Part shown: positions 14,481-22,432 of the stretch, in pieces
How positions within the stretch are numbered: position 1 is the stretch's first letter
Layout: every line of letters starts with the position of its first letter
Assembly: GCA_937877565.1 (NCBI GenBank)
Contig: CALFJB010000042.1
Coordinates: 1-24,071 of the forward strand
Source: an uncultured Selenomonadales bacterium
GTDB taxonomy: Bacteria > Bacillota > Negativicutes > Selenomonadales > Selenomonadaceae
Direction of reading: 5' to 3'
Length of the DNA stretch: 24,071 nt
The notes under the pieces: model-generated
The model's database searches: none
Told to the model about the DNA's origin: nothing
The model's input: only the letters and a program-made list of their open reading frames with translations
Position numbers and translations under genes: made by a program

Positions 14481-16710
14481 TTGCCGCCAATGCTTGACCT
14501 AAACAAATTCCGCCGTCATTTGGCGGAATTAACCTATGGCGCAAAACTTTTAAGCCGCGCAATTTTAATTTTTCAATCGTCAAGGAAGTTAGCAAAGAAT
14601 TTTGGAAACAGCCGCCGCTCAATGCGACGGTTTTTATTTTTGTCTGAAATGAAATAATTTCGCAAGCCTGCGCGATAATTTCTGCCAGTTGTACGTGAAA
14701 ATATTTTGCCAAGTCTGCAACGTTTTCGCCGTTCAATCTGCGCGATAAAATTTCTGTAAAAAGTTTGTCAGTAGGCAAAATTAAATTTTCAACTTCAAAA
14801 TCGCAGTCAAAATTTTTTTTGGAAGTTTCAGCCGCGCTTTGAAGTTTCATAGCCGCTTCACCTTCATAACTTGAAATTTTGCAAATTCCCAAAATTGCGC
14901 TAACCGCGTCAAAAAGTCTGCCGCAACTCGTAGACTCTACGCAGTTTAAATTTTTTTCCAACATTAAAATTTGCGCCGAAATATTTTTTTCATCAGTCAA
15001 ATTTAAATTTTTGGCAACTGAAAAATCTTTCAGCATTGAAACTGCACTGCGCCAACTTTCTTTTGGAGATTTATCGCCGCCCGCCTGTTTAAATTTTGCA
15101 ATGTGACTGACGCGCCTATAACTTTTCGTATCGCAAATAAAAATTTCGCCGCCCCAAATTGTGCCGTCGTCGCCGTAGCCTGTGCCGTCAAACGCCACGC
15201 CTATTACTTCGCCGCCAAAATTATTTTCAGCCAAACAACTTAAAATGTGCGCGTAATGGTGCGGGATTTTTACCAATGGAATTTGCATTTCTTGAGAAAT
15301 TTCAGCGGCAACTTTTGAAGTTTGATAACGCGGGTGCAAATCGCAAGCTACAATTTCAGGGCGAATTTCCAACAAGTCCATCATTCGGCGAATTGAATTT
15401 TTTAAAATTTCAACCGTGCGTAAATCTTCAACGTCCCCAATGTAAGGCGAAGGGTACAGCAAATTATTTTTCGCAAGGCAGAAAGTATTTTTGAGTTCCC
15501 CGCCAATGGCAAGCACTGAATTATTTCCTGCGCCGTCAAAAAAAATTGGAAGTGGAGCATAGCCGCGACTCCTGCGAATCATTGAGGGTTCATTGTCGAT
15601 AAAATCCATAACCGAATCATCAGCACGCATTAAAATTTTTCGGTTGTTTGAAAGAATTGCATCACATTCCAAATTTTTCAGCGCGTCTTCGTCGTCAATC
15701 GTAATTGGAACGCCGGAAGGATTCCCGCTCGTCATGACAAGCGCAGCAGGAAAATTTTTTATTTCGTCAGGAAAATTAAAAATCAGCAAATGTAAGGGCG
15801 TATAAGGCAACATTGCGCCAATTTTATTTATGTTCGGTGCAACATTTTCGGCGATTGTGGAATTATTTTTTTGCAGTAAAATAATTGGCTTTTGCGGGCT
15901 GTCCAAAAAAATTTTCTGATTATCCGTCAAAATACATTCGGCTTGCGCGGCGTCAATATCTTTAAACATAATTGCAAAAGGTTTAGACGGGCGAAATTTA
16001 CTTTCACGCAATTTTTGCACGGCGTCAAAATTTTTAGCGTCGCAAGCCAAATGAAAGCCGCCAATCCCTTTTATTGCCGCAATTCCGCCGCTTGCCAAAA
16101 TTTTTCTAACTTTTTTAATTGCGTCGTGATTTTTTTCCTGCGAATTTAAAATATAAACTTTCGGTCCACAATCATTACAGCAAATTGGTTGAGCGTCAAA
16201 CCTGCGCGAATTTGGTTTAAAATATTCAGCCTTGCAACTTTCACACATTGGAAAATTTTTCATCGAAGTTCTTTCACGGTCGTAAGGCATATTTTCTAAA
16301 ATTGTTAAACGCGGACCACAAGCCGTGCAATTTATAAACGGGTGCAAATATCTTTTATCGGCAGGGTTGAAAAGTTCCCTCGCGCAGTTTTCGCAAATGG
16401 CAATATCCGGCGAAACAAAAATATCGCCCGCCTCGTGTTCACTTTCGATAATTTCAAAACTTGTAAAATTTTTTTCAGCTGAAATTTCTGTAACGTCAAT
16501 TTTTAAAATTGCACTGCGCGGCGGAGCTTTTTCAGTTATCGCAGTTACAAATTTTTCAAGATTTTCAGCCGCGCCGCTTGCAAAAATTTCAACGTAGGAG
16601 CCTTTATTTGCCACACTTCCCAAAATAAAAAATTCGTCGGCAAGTCTGCTGATAAACGGACGAAAACCGACGCCTTGTACAATTCCAAAAACTTTTATAT
16701 TCTTAATCAT
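14461..16710 (-). CDS. hypF: Carbamoyltransferase HypF, [NiFe]-hydrogenase maturation
   Basis: A 749-residue protein with all HypF domains in order: acylphosphatase (1-~90, 'GIVQGVGFRPFISRLA'), two zinc fingers (C106/C109 with C128/C131, and C156/C159 with C178/C181), a YrdC-like domain (~195-370, 'AIKGIGGFHLACDA', 'SKPFAIMFKD', 'MTSGNPSGVPI') and a Kae1-like domain ('DLHPRYQTSK', 'HHYAHILSCLAENN', 'VAFDGTGYGDDGTIWGGE', 'ALSGGCFQN'). It transfers the carbamoyl group to HypE for cyanide-ligand synthesis on the hydrogenase iron. It follows the glycosyltransferase stop by four bases without a visible SD, suggesting translational coupling. No other hyp or hydrogenase genes are in the window. Its last codons lie in the CCTARNN repeats. 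Confidence 0.95.
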   Translation of the reverse strand: MIKNIKVFGIVQGVGFRPFISRLADEFFILGSVANKGSYVEIFASGAAENLEKFVTAITEKAPPRSAILKIDVTEISAEKNFTSFEIIESEHEAGDIFVSPDIAICENCARELFNPADKRYLHPFINCTACGPRLTILENMPYDRERTSMKNFPMCESCKAEYFKPNSRRFDAQPICCNDCGPKVYILNSQEKNHDAIKKVRKILASGGIAAIKGIGGFHLACDAKNFDAVQKLRESKFRPSKPFAIMFKDIDAAQAECILTDNQKIFLDSPQKPIILLQKNNSTIAENVAPNINKIGAMLPYTPLHLLIFNFPDEIKNFPAALVMTSGNPSGVPITIDDEDALKNLECDAILSNNRKILMRADDSVMDFIDNEPSMIRRSRGYAPLPIFFDGAGNNSVLAIGGELKNTFCLAKNNLLYPSPYIGDVEDLRTVEILKNSIRRMMDLLEIRPEIVACDLHPRYQTSKVAAEISQEMQIPLVKIPHHYAHILSCLAENNFGGEVIGVAFDGTGYGDDGTIWGGEIFICDTKSYRRVSHIAKFKQAGGDKSPKESWRSAVSMLKDFSVAKNLNLTDEKNISAQILMLEKNLNCVESTSCGRLFDAVSAILGICKISSYEGEAAMKLQSAAETSKKNFDCDFEVENLILPTDKLFTEILSRRLNGENVADLAKYFHVQLAEIIAQACEIISFQTKIKTVALSGGCFQNSLLTSLTIEKLKLRGLKVLRHRLIPPNDGGICLGQALAAILGARN

Positions 16711-16714
16711 ATAT

Positions 16715-17767
16715 TTAAAATTTAAATTTATCAGCGTTTAAATTATTTTGATTTTTTTCCAACATTTTAATTAAATTGAAACTGAATCCAACTAACGAAG
16801 AAATTACAATATCCGTTTTTTCAGATTCATTTTCAATAGCTTTTCTTATACTTTCATAAATTTGAAAAGGTTCTGCGTCTTTGTAAGAAGTGTAAATCCA
16901 CATTAAATTTTGTTCAAGGATACGCTGAATAATCATGTAGCGAATTTCAGAACTTTGTTTGAAAAATTCAAGTCTGCCCATAAATTCATCAAGATAATTT
17001 AAGCCGTGCATAACTCTATCAAATTTTTTGTAAATTATATCAGGATTAATTGACGTACTGAAAGCGTCGTCGCAAACAGAATTTTTATGCTTGCGGTAAA
17101 TATAGCAGACATGCGGCGTCATAACAATTTTTTCTGCTAAGCAAATTATTTCAAAAGTCCAAATGCTGTCTTCCTGCATTATATTCAAAAACTTTATGTT
17201 GTTTTCAATTAAAAAATCACGTCTGATAAATTTTTTCCAAGGAGACTGCGGAAAATAATTTTTCATCCAGGCTTTAAGTCTTAAAGGCAAATCATTTGGA
17301 ACCAATTCTATATTGTTGTCATTGCGATCCCCTGACAAAGACAGATTTTTAAAAGCCTCTTCACCTTCACCTAAAGATATAAGGTGTTTCTTGCAAATTA
17401 AAACCTCCGCTTGAGATTTTTCGGCAACGTCATACAAATTTTCAAGTGCATCCTCTGAAATTAAATCGTCGCTGTCAACAAAATAAACATATTTGCCGCG
17501 TGCAATTTCTAAACCTTCATTGCGCGGAATACTGCCATAACCGGAATTTTCAGTGCGTTTTAAAATTTTCAACTCCTGCCCTATGTCTGCAAATTTTTGA
17601 ACATAATCTTCAACTATCGCCAAACTATTATCTGTCGAACAGTCATCTACAATTATTACTTCAAAATCTTTGAACGTCTGCCCAATTATACTTTCCAAAC
17701 ACTCGGAAATATATTTTTCAGAATTGTACATTGGAACTACAATCGAAATTAACGGCTCATTCGCCAT
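16715..17767 (-). CDS. Family 2 glycosyltransferase (copy A)
   Basis: A 350-residue GT2 protein. GT-A fold signatures: 'ISIVVPMYNSEKYISECLES', 'FEVIIVDDCSTDNSL', 'GSIPRNEGLEIARGKYVYF' and 'VDSDDLI' (the DxD metal/nucleotide-sugar site). The C-terminal ~200 residues ('FIRRDFLIENNIKFLNIMQE') are typical of capsule or LPS/teichoic-type transferases. No membrane segment. SD AGGAGG just upstream. It is a tandem paralogue of the next gene upstream, with similar upstream sequence (TTTTTGAGGAGGTAAAAATT). Donor and acceptor are unknown; a cell-surface glycan is likely. Confidence 0.9.
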   Translation of the reverse strand: MANEPLISIVVPMYNSEKYISECLESIIGQTFKDFEVIIVDDCSTDNSLAIVEDYVQKFADIGQELKILKRTENSGYGSIPRNEGLEIARGKYVYFVDSDDLISEDALENLYDVAEKSQAEVLICKKHLISLGEGEEAFKNLSLSGDRNDNNIELVPNDLPLRLKAWMKNYFPQSPWKKFIRRDFLIENNIKFLNIMQEDSIWTFEIICLAEKIVMTPHVCYIYRKHKNSVCDDAFSTSINPDIIYKKFDRVMHGLNYLDEFMGRLEFFKQSSEIRYMIIQRILEQNLMWIYTSYKDAEPFQIYESIRKAIENESEKTDIVISSLVGFSFNLIKMLEKNQNNLNADKFKF

Positions 17768-17818
17768 AATTTTTACCTCCTCAAAAATTTTTCAATTAAT
17801 AAAATTTATCAACGTGGT

Positions 17819-18829
17819 TTAATCTTTCTTGATCATTTTAATCAAACTGAAAGAAAATCCCGTAAACAGAGAAATTAAAACGTCAAAATCAGATGTTTCA
17901 TTTTTGATAGCTTTTTTAAGATTTTCGTAAATTTGAAAAGGTTTTGCGTCTTTATATGAAGTGTAAATCCACGTTAAATTTTGATCTATGATGGTATGTA
18001 AAATTATAAATTTAACTTCAGGATTTTGATTGAAAAATTCAAACTTACTCATAAAATCATCAAGATATTTCAAGCCGTGCATAACTCTATCAAATTTTTT
18101 GTAAATTGAATCCGGAGTAAGCGTTTGATTGTAAGCTTTGTCACAAACAGAATTTGGATGCTTGCGGTAAATATAGCAAATGTGCGGAGTAAGCAAAATT
18201 TTTTTTGCCAAACAAATTAATTCAAAATTCCAAACGCTGTCTTCCTGCATTATATTCAAAAACTTTATGTTGTTTTCAATTAAAAAATCACGTCTGATAA
18301 ATTTTCTCCAAGGAGCCGTTGGAAATTTATCATTCAAATAATATTGAAGTCTTGACGGAATATCAGCGGGAAGTATTTCAATTTCCGTATCTTCGCTTTC
18401 ATCGTCCAAAGTCATATTTTTAAAAAAATCTTCGCCTTCCCCAAAGGTCGAAAGTCTTTTCTTGCAAACAACAATATCAGCTTGATTTTCTTCGGCAATA
18501 TTAGAAAGATTTTCAAATGCTTCCTCTAAAATTAAATCGTCGCTGTCCATAAAAAAAATATATTTACCGCGTGCAATTTCTAAACCTTCATTGCGCGGAA
18601 TACTGCCATATCCGGAATTTTCGGCGCGTTTTAAAATTTTCAGTCCATGCTCAAATTTTTGAACATAATCTTCAACTATCGCCAAACTATTATCTGTCGA
18701 ACAGTCATCTATAACTATTACTTCAAAATCTTTGAGTGTCTGCATTAGCAGACTTTCCAAACACATGGCGACATACTTTTCAGAATTGTACATTGGAACT
18801 ATAACAGAAATTAACGGATCGTTCGCCAT
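17819..18829 (-). CDS. Family 2 glycosyltransferase (copy B)
   Basis: A 336-residue GT2 protein, 'ISVIVPMYNSEKYVAMCLES', 'FEVIVIDDCSTDNSL' and 'MDSDDLI'. The start is the ATG at 18829 preceded by GAGGAGGTAAAAATT; the frame stays open to 18877 but that extension overlaps the upstream gene and the SD. Copies A and B are alike over their whole length, with tracts of complete DNA identity (for example 70 bases, 18236-18305 against 17165-17234), set in more diverged flanks. This indicates tandem duplication, possibly with gene conversion. Probably co-transcribed with copy A, hypF and the upstream genes. Confidence 0.9.
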   Translation of the reverse strand: MANDPLISVIVPMYNSEKYVAMCLESLLMQTLKDFEVIVIDDCSTDNSLAIVEDYVQKFEHGLKILKRAENSGYGSIPRNEGLEIARGKYIFFMDSDDLILEEAFENLSNIAEENQADIVVCKKRLSTFGEGEDFFKNMTLDDESEDTEIEILPADIPSRLQYYLNDKFPTAPWRKFIRRDFLIENNIKFLNIMQEDSVWNFELICLAKKILLTPHICYIYRKHPNSVCDKAYNQTLTPDSIYKKFDRVMHGLKYLDDFMSKFEFFNQNPEVKFIILHTIIDQNLTWIYTSYKDAKPFQIYENLKKAIKNETSDFDVLISLFTGFSFSLIKMIKKD

Positions 18830-18854
18830 AATTTTTACCTCCTCAAAAAATATT

Positions 18855-19877
18855 TTACCATCCCGGCAAGCTGTCATATTCTTTTAAAGTCGTGCCGTCC
18901 AGATAATCAATTTCAGTAACTTCAATGCTCAACTTAGATTTTCGCAAACCGCGTTTCATAATGTCAGAATCCTGCTTAACAAAAGGATTCAAAACTTTAT
19001 TAATTTCAAAAGTATTCAAGCCATTTTCTTTATCGTTAATGTCAATTTCAAACGGCGTAATTCCTATATTTCCGTCGCGCCCGTCGATTACCACGCGCCC
19101 AATAATTTTTTCTATCGGCTTATCAGAAAAAAAATCTGCGTCTACAGAGATTTTCAAAGTCTTTGAAAAGCCGTATTCATCGCCTTCAGTTATTTCTGTG
19201 GAAAATTTTTTAACGTCAAAAGTTTCAGCAATTTTATCTTGAATAGGCGCGTTGAGGCTAGCCAATTTCATATCTACGCCGCGTTTAACTCCCAAAAAAT
19301 ATCCGTCAAAGCCTTTGGCGTTGACAATTCGCCATTCATTTTCAGAAATTCGCTCCATAGAAATTTCAACTTCAAAACTAAAACTCATTTCTGAATTGTG
19401 AATATAAACTTTCACATGCGCCAAGCCGTCAATTACGATTGGTTCAGAATAACTTTTTATGTGGCAGGATTCAACTCCGGATTTTATCAACCATTTTTGC
19501 ATTTCGGTAGAATCATCAGAAATTTTTACTTTGCTAACAGAAAAATAATTTTCCAGTGCATTTTTTGACGCGGCAATAAAATCTTGCTTGAGCTTTTCAT
19601 AGGTTTCAGAAATTTCAAGCGTTGAATACGTCATTGAATTTAATTCGTCATTGATTTTAGCAGTAATAATTTCTTCGGCGGCGATTGACAAAATTTTGTC
19701 CACGTCAACAAGTTTATAAAAAGTTTCGGCGTTGCGACTTTCCAGAGATTCGGCAATAACTTTTATTGAATAGGCGGGTAAAGTTTGAACTTTTTGCATT
19801 GCCTGCCAACTGCCAACGCCCATTGCCGTAACTGCAATTAAAACCAACGGCAGGGCGACTATTAAAATTTTTTTCAT
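18855..19877 (-). CDS. Membrane-anchored DUF2939-like protein
   Basis: A 340-residue protein with one N-terminal hydrophobic helix ('LIVALPLVLIAVTAMGVGSW' region, residues 5-25) and no obvious signal-peptidase site or lipobox, so probably anchored in the inner membrane with the rest outside. The segment 'PAYSIKVIAESLESRNAETFYKLVDVDKIL' resembles the DUF2939 pattern (small beta-alpha domain after one transmembrane helix). The function of that family is not established. It starts 6 bases after the trmD stop, so it is co-transcribed with trmD. Confidence 0.6.
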   Translation of the reverse strand: MKKILIVALPLVLIAVTAMGVGSWQAMQKVQTLPAYSIKVIAESLESRNAETFYKLVDVDKILSIAAEEIITAKINDELNSMTYSTLEISETYEKLKQDFIAASKNALENYFSVSKVKISDDSTEMQKWLIKSGVESCHIKSYSEPIVIDGLAHVKVYIHNSEMSFSFEVEISMERISENEWRIVNAKGFDGYFLGVKRGVDMKLASLNAPIQDKIAETFDVKKFSTEITEGDEYGFSKTLKISVDADFFSDKPIEKIIGRVVIDGRDGNIGITPFEIDINDKENGLNTFEINKVLNPFVKQDSDIMKRGLRKSKLSIEVTEIDYLDGTTLKEYDSLPGW

Positions 19878-19883
19878 TAAGTT

Positions 19884-20576
19884 TTAATCTCTCCCAAAAA
19901 TTAAATCAGGTCTACGTTGAATTGTAATTTCTTGAGATTTTAATTTGCGCCACTTTGCAATTTCGGCGTGGTTGCCGCTAAGTAAAACTTCCGGCACTTC
20001 CATACCTTCAAAATTGCGCGGGCGTGTGTATTGCGGATAACTCAACATTCCATCAAAAAAAGAATCAGTTTCAGCCGAATCAGCCGCGCCCAAAACGTCG
20101 GGCAACATTCTAGCTACTGCGTCAACTATCGCCATTGCGGGAATTTCGCCGCCGGTCAAAACGTAGTCGCCAATAGAAATTAATTCGTCAGCTAAGGTAT
20201 AAATCCTTGCGTCAAAGCCTTCATAATGTCCGCAAATTATAATCAGCCAATCGACGTTTGAAAGTTCCTTCGCCTTTGCTTGATTGAAAGTTTTACCGGC
20301 GGGGTCTGCGATAATAATTCTGCGCGAAGTGGCGGTAGAATTTTGAAGGACTGAACGCACGGCGCGAAACATAGGCTCCGGCTTTAAAACCATACCGCTA
20401 CCGCCGCCAAATGGCGAATCGTCAACCTGTTTATGCTTGTCAAATGCAAAGTCTCTAAGTTGCGTTAAGCGAATTTCCAAAATTTTATTGTCAATGGCGC
20501 GTTTAATGATGCTGTCGCCGAAAACGCCTTTGAACATTTCGGGAAACAAAGTTATAATATCAATTTCTTTAGTCAT
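19884..20576 (-). CDS. trmD: tRNA (guanine-N1-)-methyltransferase TrmD
   Basis: A 230-residue SPOUT methyltransferase making m1G37 in tRNAs, which prevents +1 frameshifting. The trefoil-knot cofactor loops are intact: 'SPFGGGSGMVLKPEP' (54-68), 'IICGHYEGFD' (113-122) and 'SIGDYVLTGGEIPAM' (134-148). D171 in 'ETDSFFDGMLSYPQYTRP' matches the catalytic Asp. Length is normal. SD AAAGGAA is 7 bases upstream. The usual neighbours rimM and rplS are not seen: upstream lies a structured non-coding stretch and then hsp70. Confidence 0.96.
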   Translation of the reverse strand: MTKEIDIITLFPEMFKGVFGDSIIKRAIDNKILEIRLTQLRDFAFDKHKQVDDSPFGGGSGMVLKPEPMFRAVRSVLQNSTATSRRIIIADPAGKTFNQAKAKELSNVDWLIIICGHYEGFDARIYTLADELISIGDYVLTGGEIPAMAIVDAVARMLPDVLGAADSAETDSFFDGMLSYPQYTRPRNFEGMEVPEVLLSGNHAEIAKWRKLKSQEITIQRRPDLIFGRD

Positions 20577-20602
20577 AAAATTTCCTTTGTTAAATTAAAA
20601 AT

Positions 20603-20618
20603 TTTTTAATATTAAAAA
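20603..20618. repeat. 16-base AT palindrome upstream of trmD
   Basis: TTTTTAATATTAAAAA is a perfect dyad 27 bases before the trmD start. It could be an operator or only AT-rich chance symmetry. No convincing trmD promoter was found in 20577-20632. Confidence 0.4.
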
Positions 20619-20632
20619 TGACTGTAATTAAA

Positions 20633-20746
20633 CCGCCCGTCCTGTGCCGCTGATTAACAGTAATCTAGGAGCGTGCGGTAAACTACGCGCCGCCTCTGGC
20701 GGCACACATACTAGGAGCGTGCTACACTTTAGCGGCGGACGGGCGG
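20633..20746. other. Structured non-coding element (long inverted repeat with internal hairpins)
   Basis: The 114-base element is GC-rich against an AT-rich background. Outer arms CCGCCCGTCC (20633-20642) and GGACGGGCGG (20737-20746) pair perfectly; after a TGT bulge GCCGCT (20646-20651) pairs with AGCGGC (20731-20736), giving a 16-bp stem. Inside are hairpins GATTA-ACAG-TAATC (20652-20665) and GCCGCC-TCT-GGCGGC (20689-20703), and a 12-base direct repeat CTAGGAGCGTGC at 20665-20676 and 20711-20722. No protein frame fits. It could be a structured RNA, a leader of trmD, or a small non-autonomous repeat element. Confidence 0.6.
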
Positions 20747-20763
20747 AAGTGCACTTTTCTTTG

Positions 20764-20797
20764 CTACTTTCTTTTTTGCTTTGGAAAAAGAAAGTAG
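20764..20797. repeat. Perfect 13-bp inverted repeat after hsp70
   Basis: CTACTTTCTTTTT (20764-20776) and AAAAAGAAAGTAG (20785-20797) flank an 8-base loop, 9 bases beyond the hsp70 stop. A 10-base palindrome AAGTGCACTT (20747-20756) separates it from the element above. It lacks a T-run on either side; it may end or stabilise the hsp70 transcript, or be part of a composite repeat with 20633-20746. Confidence 0.6.
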
Positions 20798-20806
20798 ATT
20801 TAAAAA

Positions 20807-22303
20807 CTAAATTTCAAAATTTGGGCGAACATGCTTTTCAATAATTTGCCGTTCAAAGTGATTGGCGCGTTGCTTGTCAATCGCAGTTACGCGCAAAGAT
20901 TGGTCTTCGGTGTACTCAAATTTCACGTCAATAAAAGTTTGCCCCTTTGGCGCGGGCGGAATATTTTTCAAAGTCAAAGTGCCTCTGAAACGATGAAATT
21001 TTAAATCAGTTTCGTTTTCGTTGCCGGCTTCGTAAATGTTAATATCAATTCGCGTTTGATTGTCAAAGGCGGTTTCATATTCTTTGATAATTTCGCACGG
21101 GTAGGGCGTACCCTTCGCCAAAATTTTATCGAAAATCATTTTTCTATCATAATTCATCATTGCCACGCCTAAGGAGTGCGGCAAAATACTTTCAAGGTTT
21201 AAATTTTCGTCAGCGTTTTTAATTTGAGCAACACGCGCCGCGCCGCTTGCTACAAGCCGCAAATTTTCCACCGGCTCGGGAGTAATTTTAAATTCTTCCA
21301 AAAATCTTTGGCGAATGTAGGGAATTTGGCAAGTACCGCCAATTAAAATTGCGTGTCCAATTTCTTCAACTTCGACGTTTTCATTTATGAAAGTTTTCAG
21401 CTTGTCAAAAATTTTTTCGTACAGCGGAAAAGCCAATTCGTCAAAATCTGCGCGAGTGATTGTAAATTTCAGCGTGTAACTTTTACCGTCAAATTTCATC
21501 AAGTCCTGTAAATGAATTTCGCAACGTTCGGAGGTACTCAAATTTTCTTTGAGCCGCCGCGCCTCAATGTTAAGGCGGTTTATCAGTTTGTTATATTCAG
21601 TTTCGGGAATCATCGCGGTATAGGCGTCAGAAAGATTTAATTTCAAGTCGTCCTCAATCTTGTAAATCAGCTTTTCAAAAATGAGCCTGTCGAAGTCGTC
21701 GCCGCCAAAATTATTTTCGCCGTCAATCGCAAGTGCGCGGTACGTTTGATTTTCAGTTTCTAAAATGCTTAAATCAAAATTTCCGCCACCAATATCCATT
21801 ACCAAAATTTTTTTGTCAGTTGGTTTATCGTGGAAAATTTCAACCGCCGCCGCCGTCGAATCTTCCAGAATCCAAAGAATTTCAAAGCCTGCAATTTCAG
21901 CCGCCTTGCGAATTTCATCGCGCTGATTGTCGTTAAAATTCGTCGGTACAGTTATAACCGCGCCAATTTCGATATTTTCCTCAAAATTATTCTGCTCAAT
22001 GAAACGGCGGCGAATTTCTTTCAAAATTTCAGCCGCAACGTCAGTTGGATTGAAATTGTAGCCGTTGCAATTCCAAATTTGGTTAAGCTCCAAGTTGCCA
22101 ATAAATTTTTTTGCAGAAGTTATCATATTTTCCGGCTGAACTGCGCCTTTATTTTGTGCGGCAAGTCCAACGCTGATATTTTTTTCTTCGTCAATAAAAA
22201 TTACACTCGGCAAAGTCGGTAAAAACTTTTTTGCGCCGTCAACAAAGTAACAAGCCAAAGTATTTGTCGTGCCGAAATCTATTCCAATGCAATAATCGTA
22301 CAT
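20807..22303 (-). CDS. Short Hsp70-family protein without lid domain
   Basis: A 498-residue Hsp70-like protein starting at ATG 22303 (SD CCGGAGGGA; a longer frame to 22360 would run into the promoter). The nucleotide-binding domain (1-~365) has 'IGIDFGTTNTLACYF', K65 in 'SAKKFIG' (matching DnaK K70), 'VITVPTNFNDNQRDEIRKAAEIAG', 'VMDIGGGNFDLSI' and 'LIGGTCQIPYIRQRF'. N175 replaces the Thr that in DnaK is T199. The beta substrate-binding domain ('ILPHSLGVAMM' to 'LRVTAIDK') follows, and the protein ends without the alpha-helical lid (DnaK is about 638 residues). It is probably a specialised Hsp70 rather than the main DnaK; no dnaJ or grpE is adjacent. Its client is unknown. Confidence 0.88.
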   Translation of the reverse strand: MYDYCIGIDFGTTNTLACYFVDGAKKFLPTLPSVIFIDEEKNISVGLAAQNKGAVQPENMITSAKKFIGNLELNQIWNCNGYNFNPTDVAAEILKEIRRRFIEQNNFEENIEIGAVITVPTNFNDNQRDEIRKAAEIAGFEILWILEDSTAAAVEIFHDKPTDKKILVMDIGGGNFDLSILETENQTYRALAIDGENNFGGDDFDRLIFEKLIYKIEDDLKLNLSDAYTAMIPETEYNKLINRLNIEARRLKENLSTSERCEIHLQDLMKFDGKSYTLKFTITRADFDELAFPLYEKIFDKLKTFINENVEVEEIGHAILIGGTCQIPYIRQRFLEEFKITPEPVENLRLVASGAARVAQIKNADENLNLESILPHSLGVAMMNYDRKMIFDKILAKGTPYPCEIIKEYETAFDNQTRIDINIYEAGNENETDLKFHRFRGTLTLKNIPPAPKGQTFIDVKFEYTEDQSLRVTAIDKQRANHFERQIIEKHVRPNFEI

Positions 22304-22331
22304 AAAATTTCCCTCCGGTTCAATAAGCGAA

Positions 22332-22360
22332 ATTTTAGCATTTCCCGCGCAGGTGTGCAA
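22332..22360 (-). promoter_or_regulatory. Sigma70-type promoter of hsp70
   Basis: On the minus strand TTGCAC (complement of 22355-22360), 17-base spacer and TAAAAT (complement of 22332-22337) with extended -10 TG. Transcription would start near 22325 and give a leader of about 20 bases. No CIRCE repeat is visible, so HrcA control is not supported. Confidence 0.75.
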
Positions 22361-22432
22361 CTTTTTAAATTCTGCAGGAAAAACTTTCAGCTTATAGAAT
22401 TGTTTATAAAAATTTTTAAGGAGGTTTTCATT

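Noticed and set aside
20633..20746. tRNA or known small RNA gene
   Set aside because: No tRNA T-loop consensus or acceptor pattern, and no signature of SRP RNA, tmRNA or RNase P RNA could be seen; kept as an unassigned structured element.
20764..20797. Intrinsic terminator of hsp70 or an upstream plus-strand unit
   Set aside because: The stem is perfect but there is no T-run after it on either strand, so a standard Rho-independent terminator is not supported.
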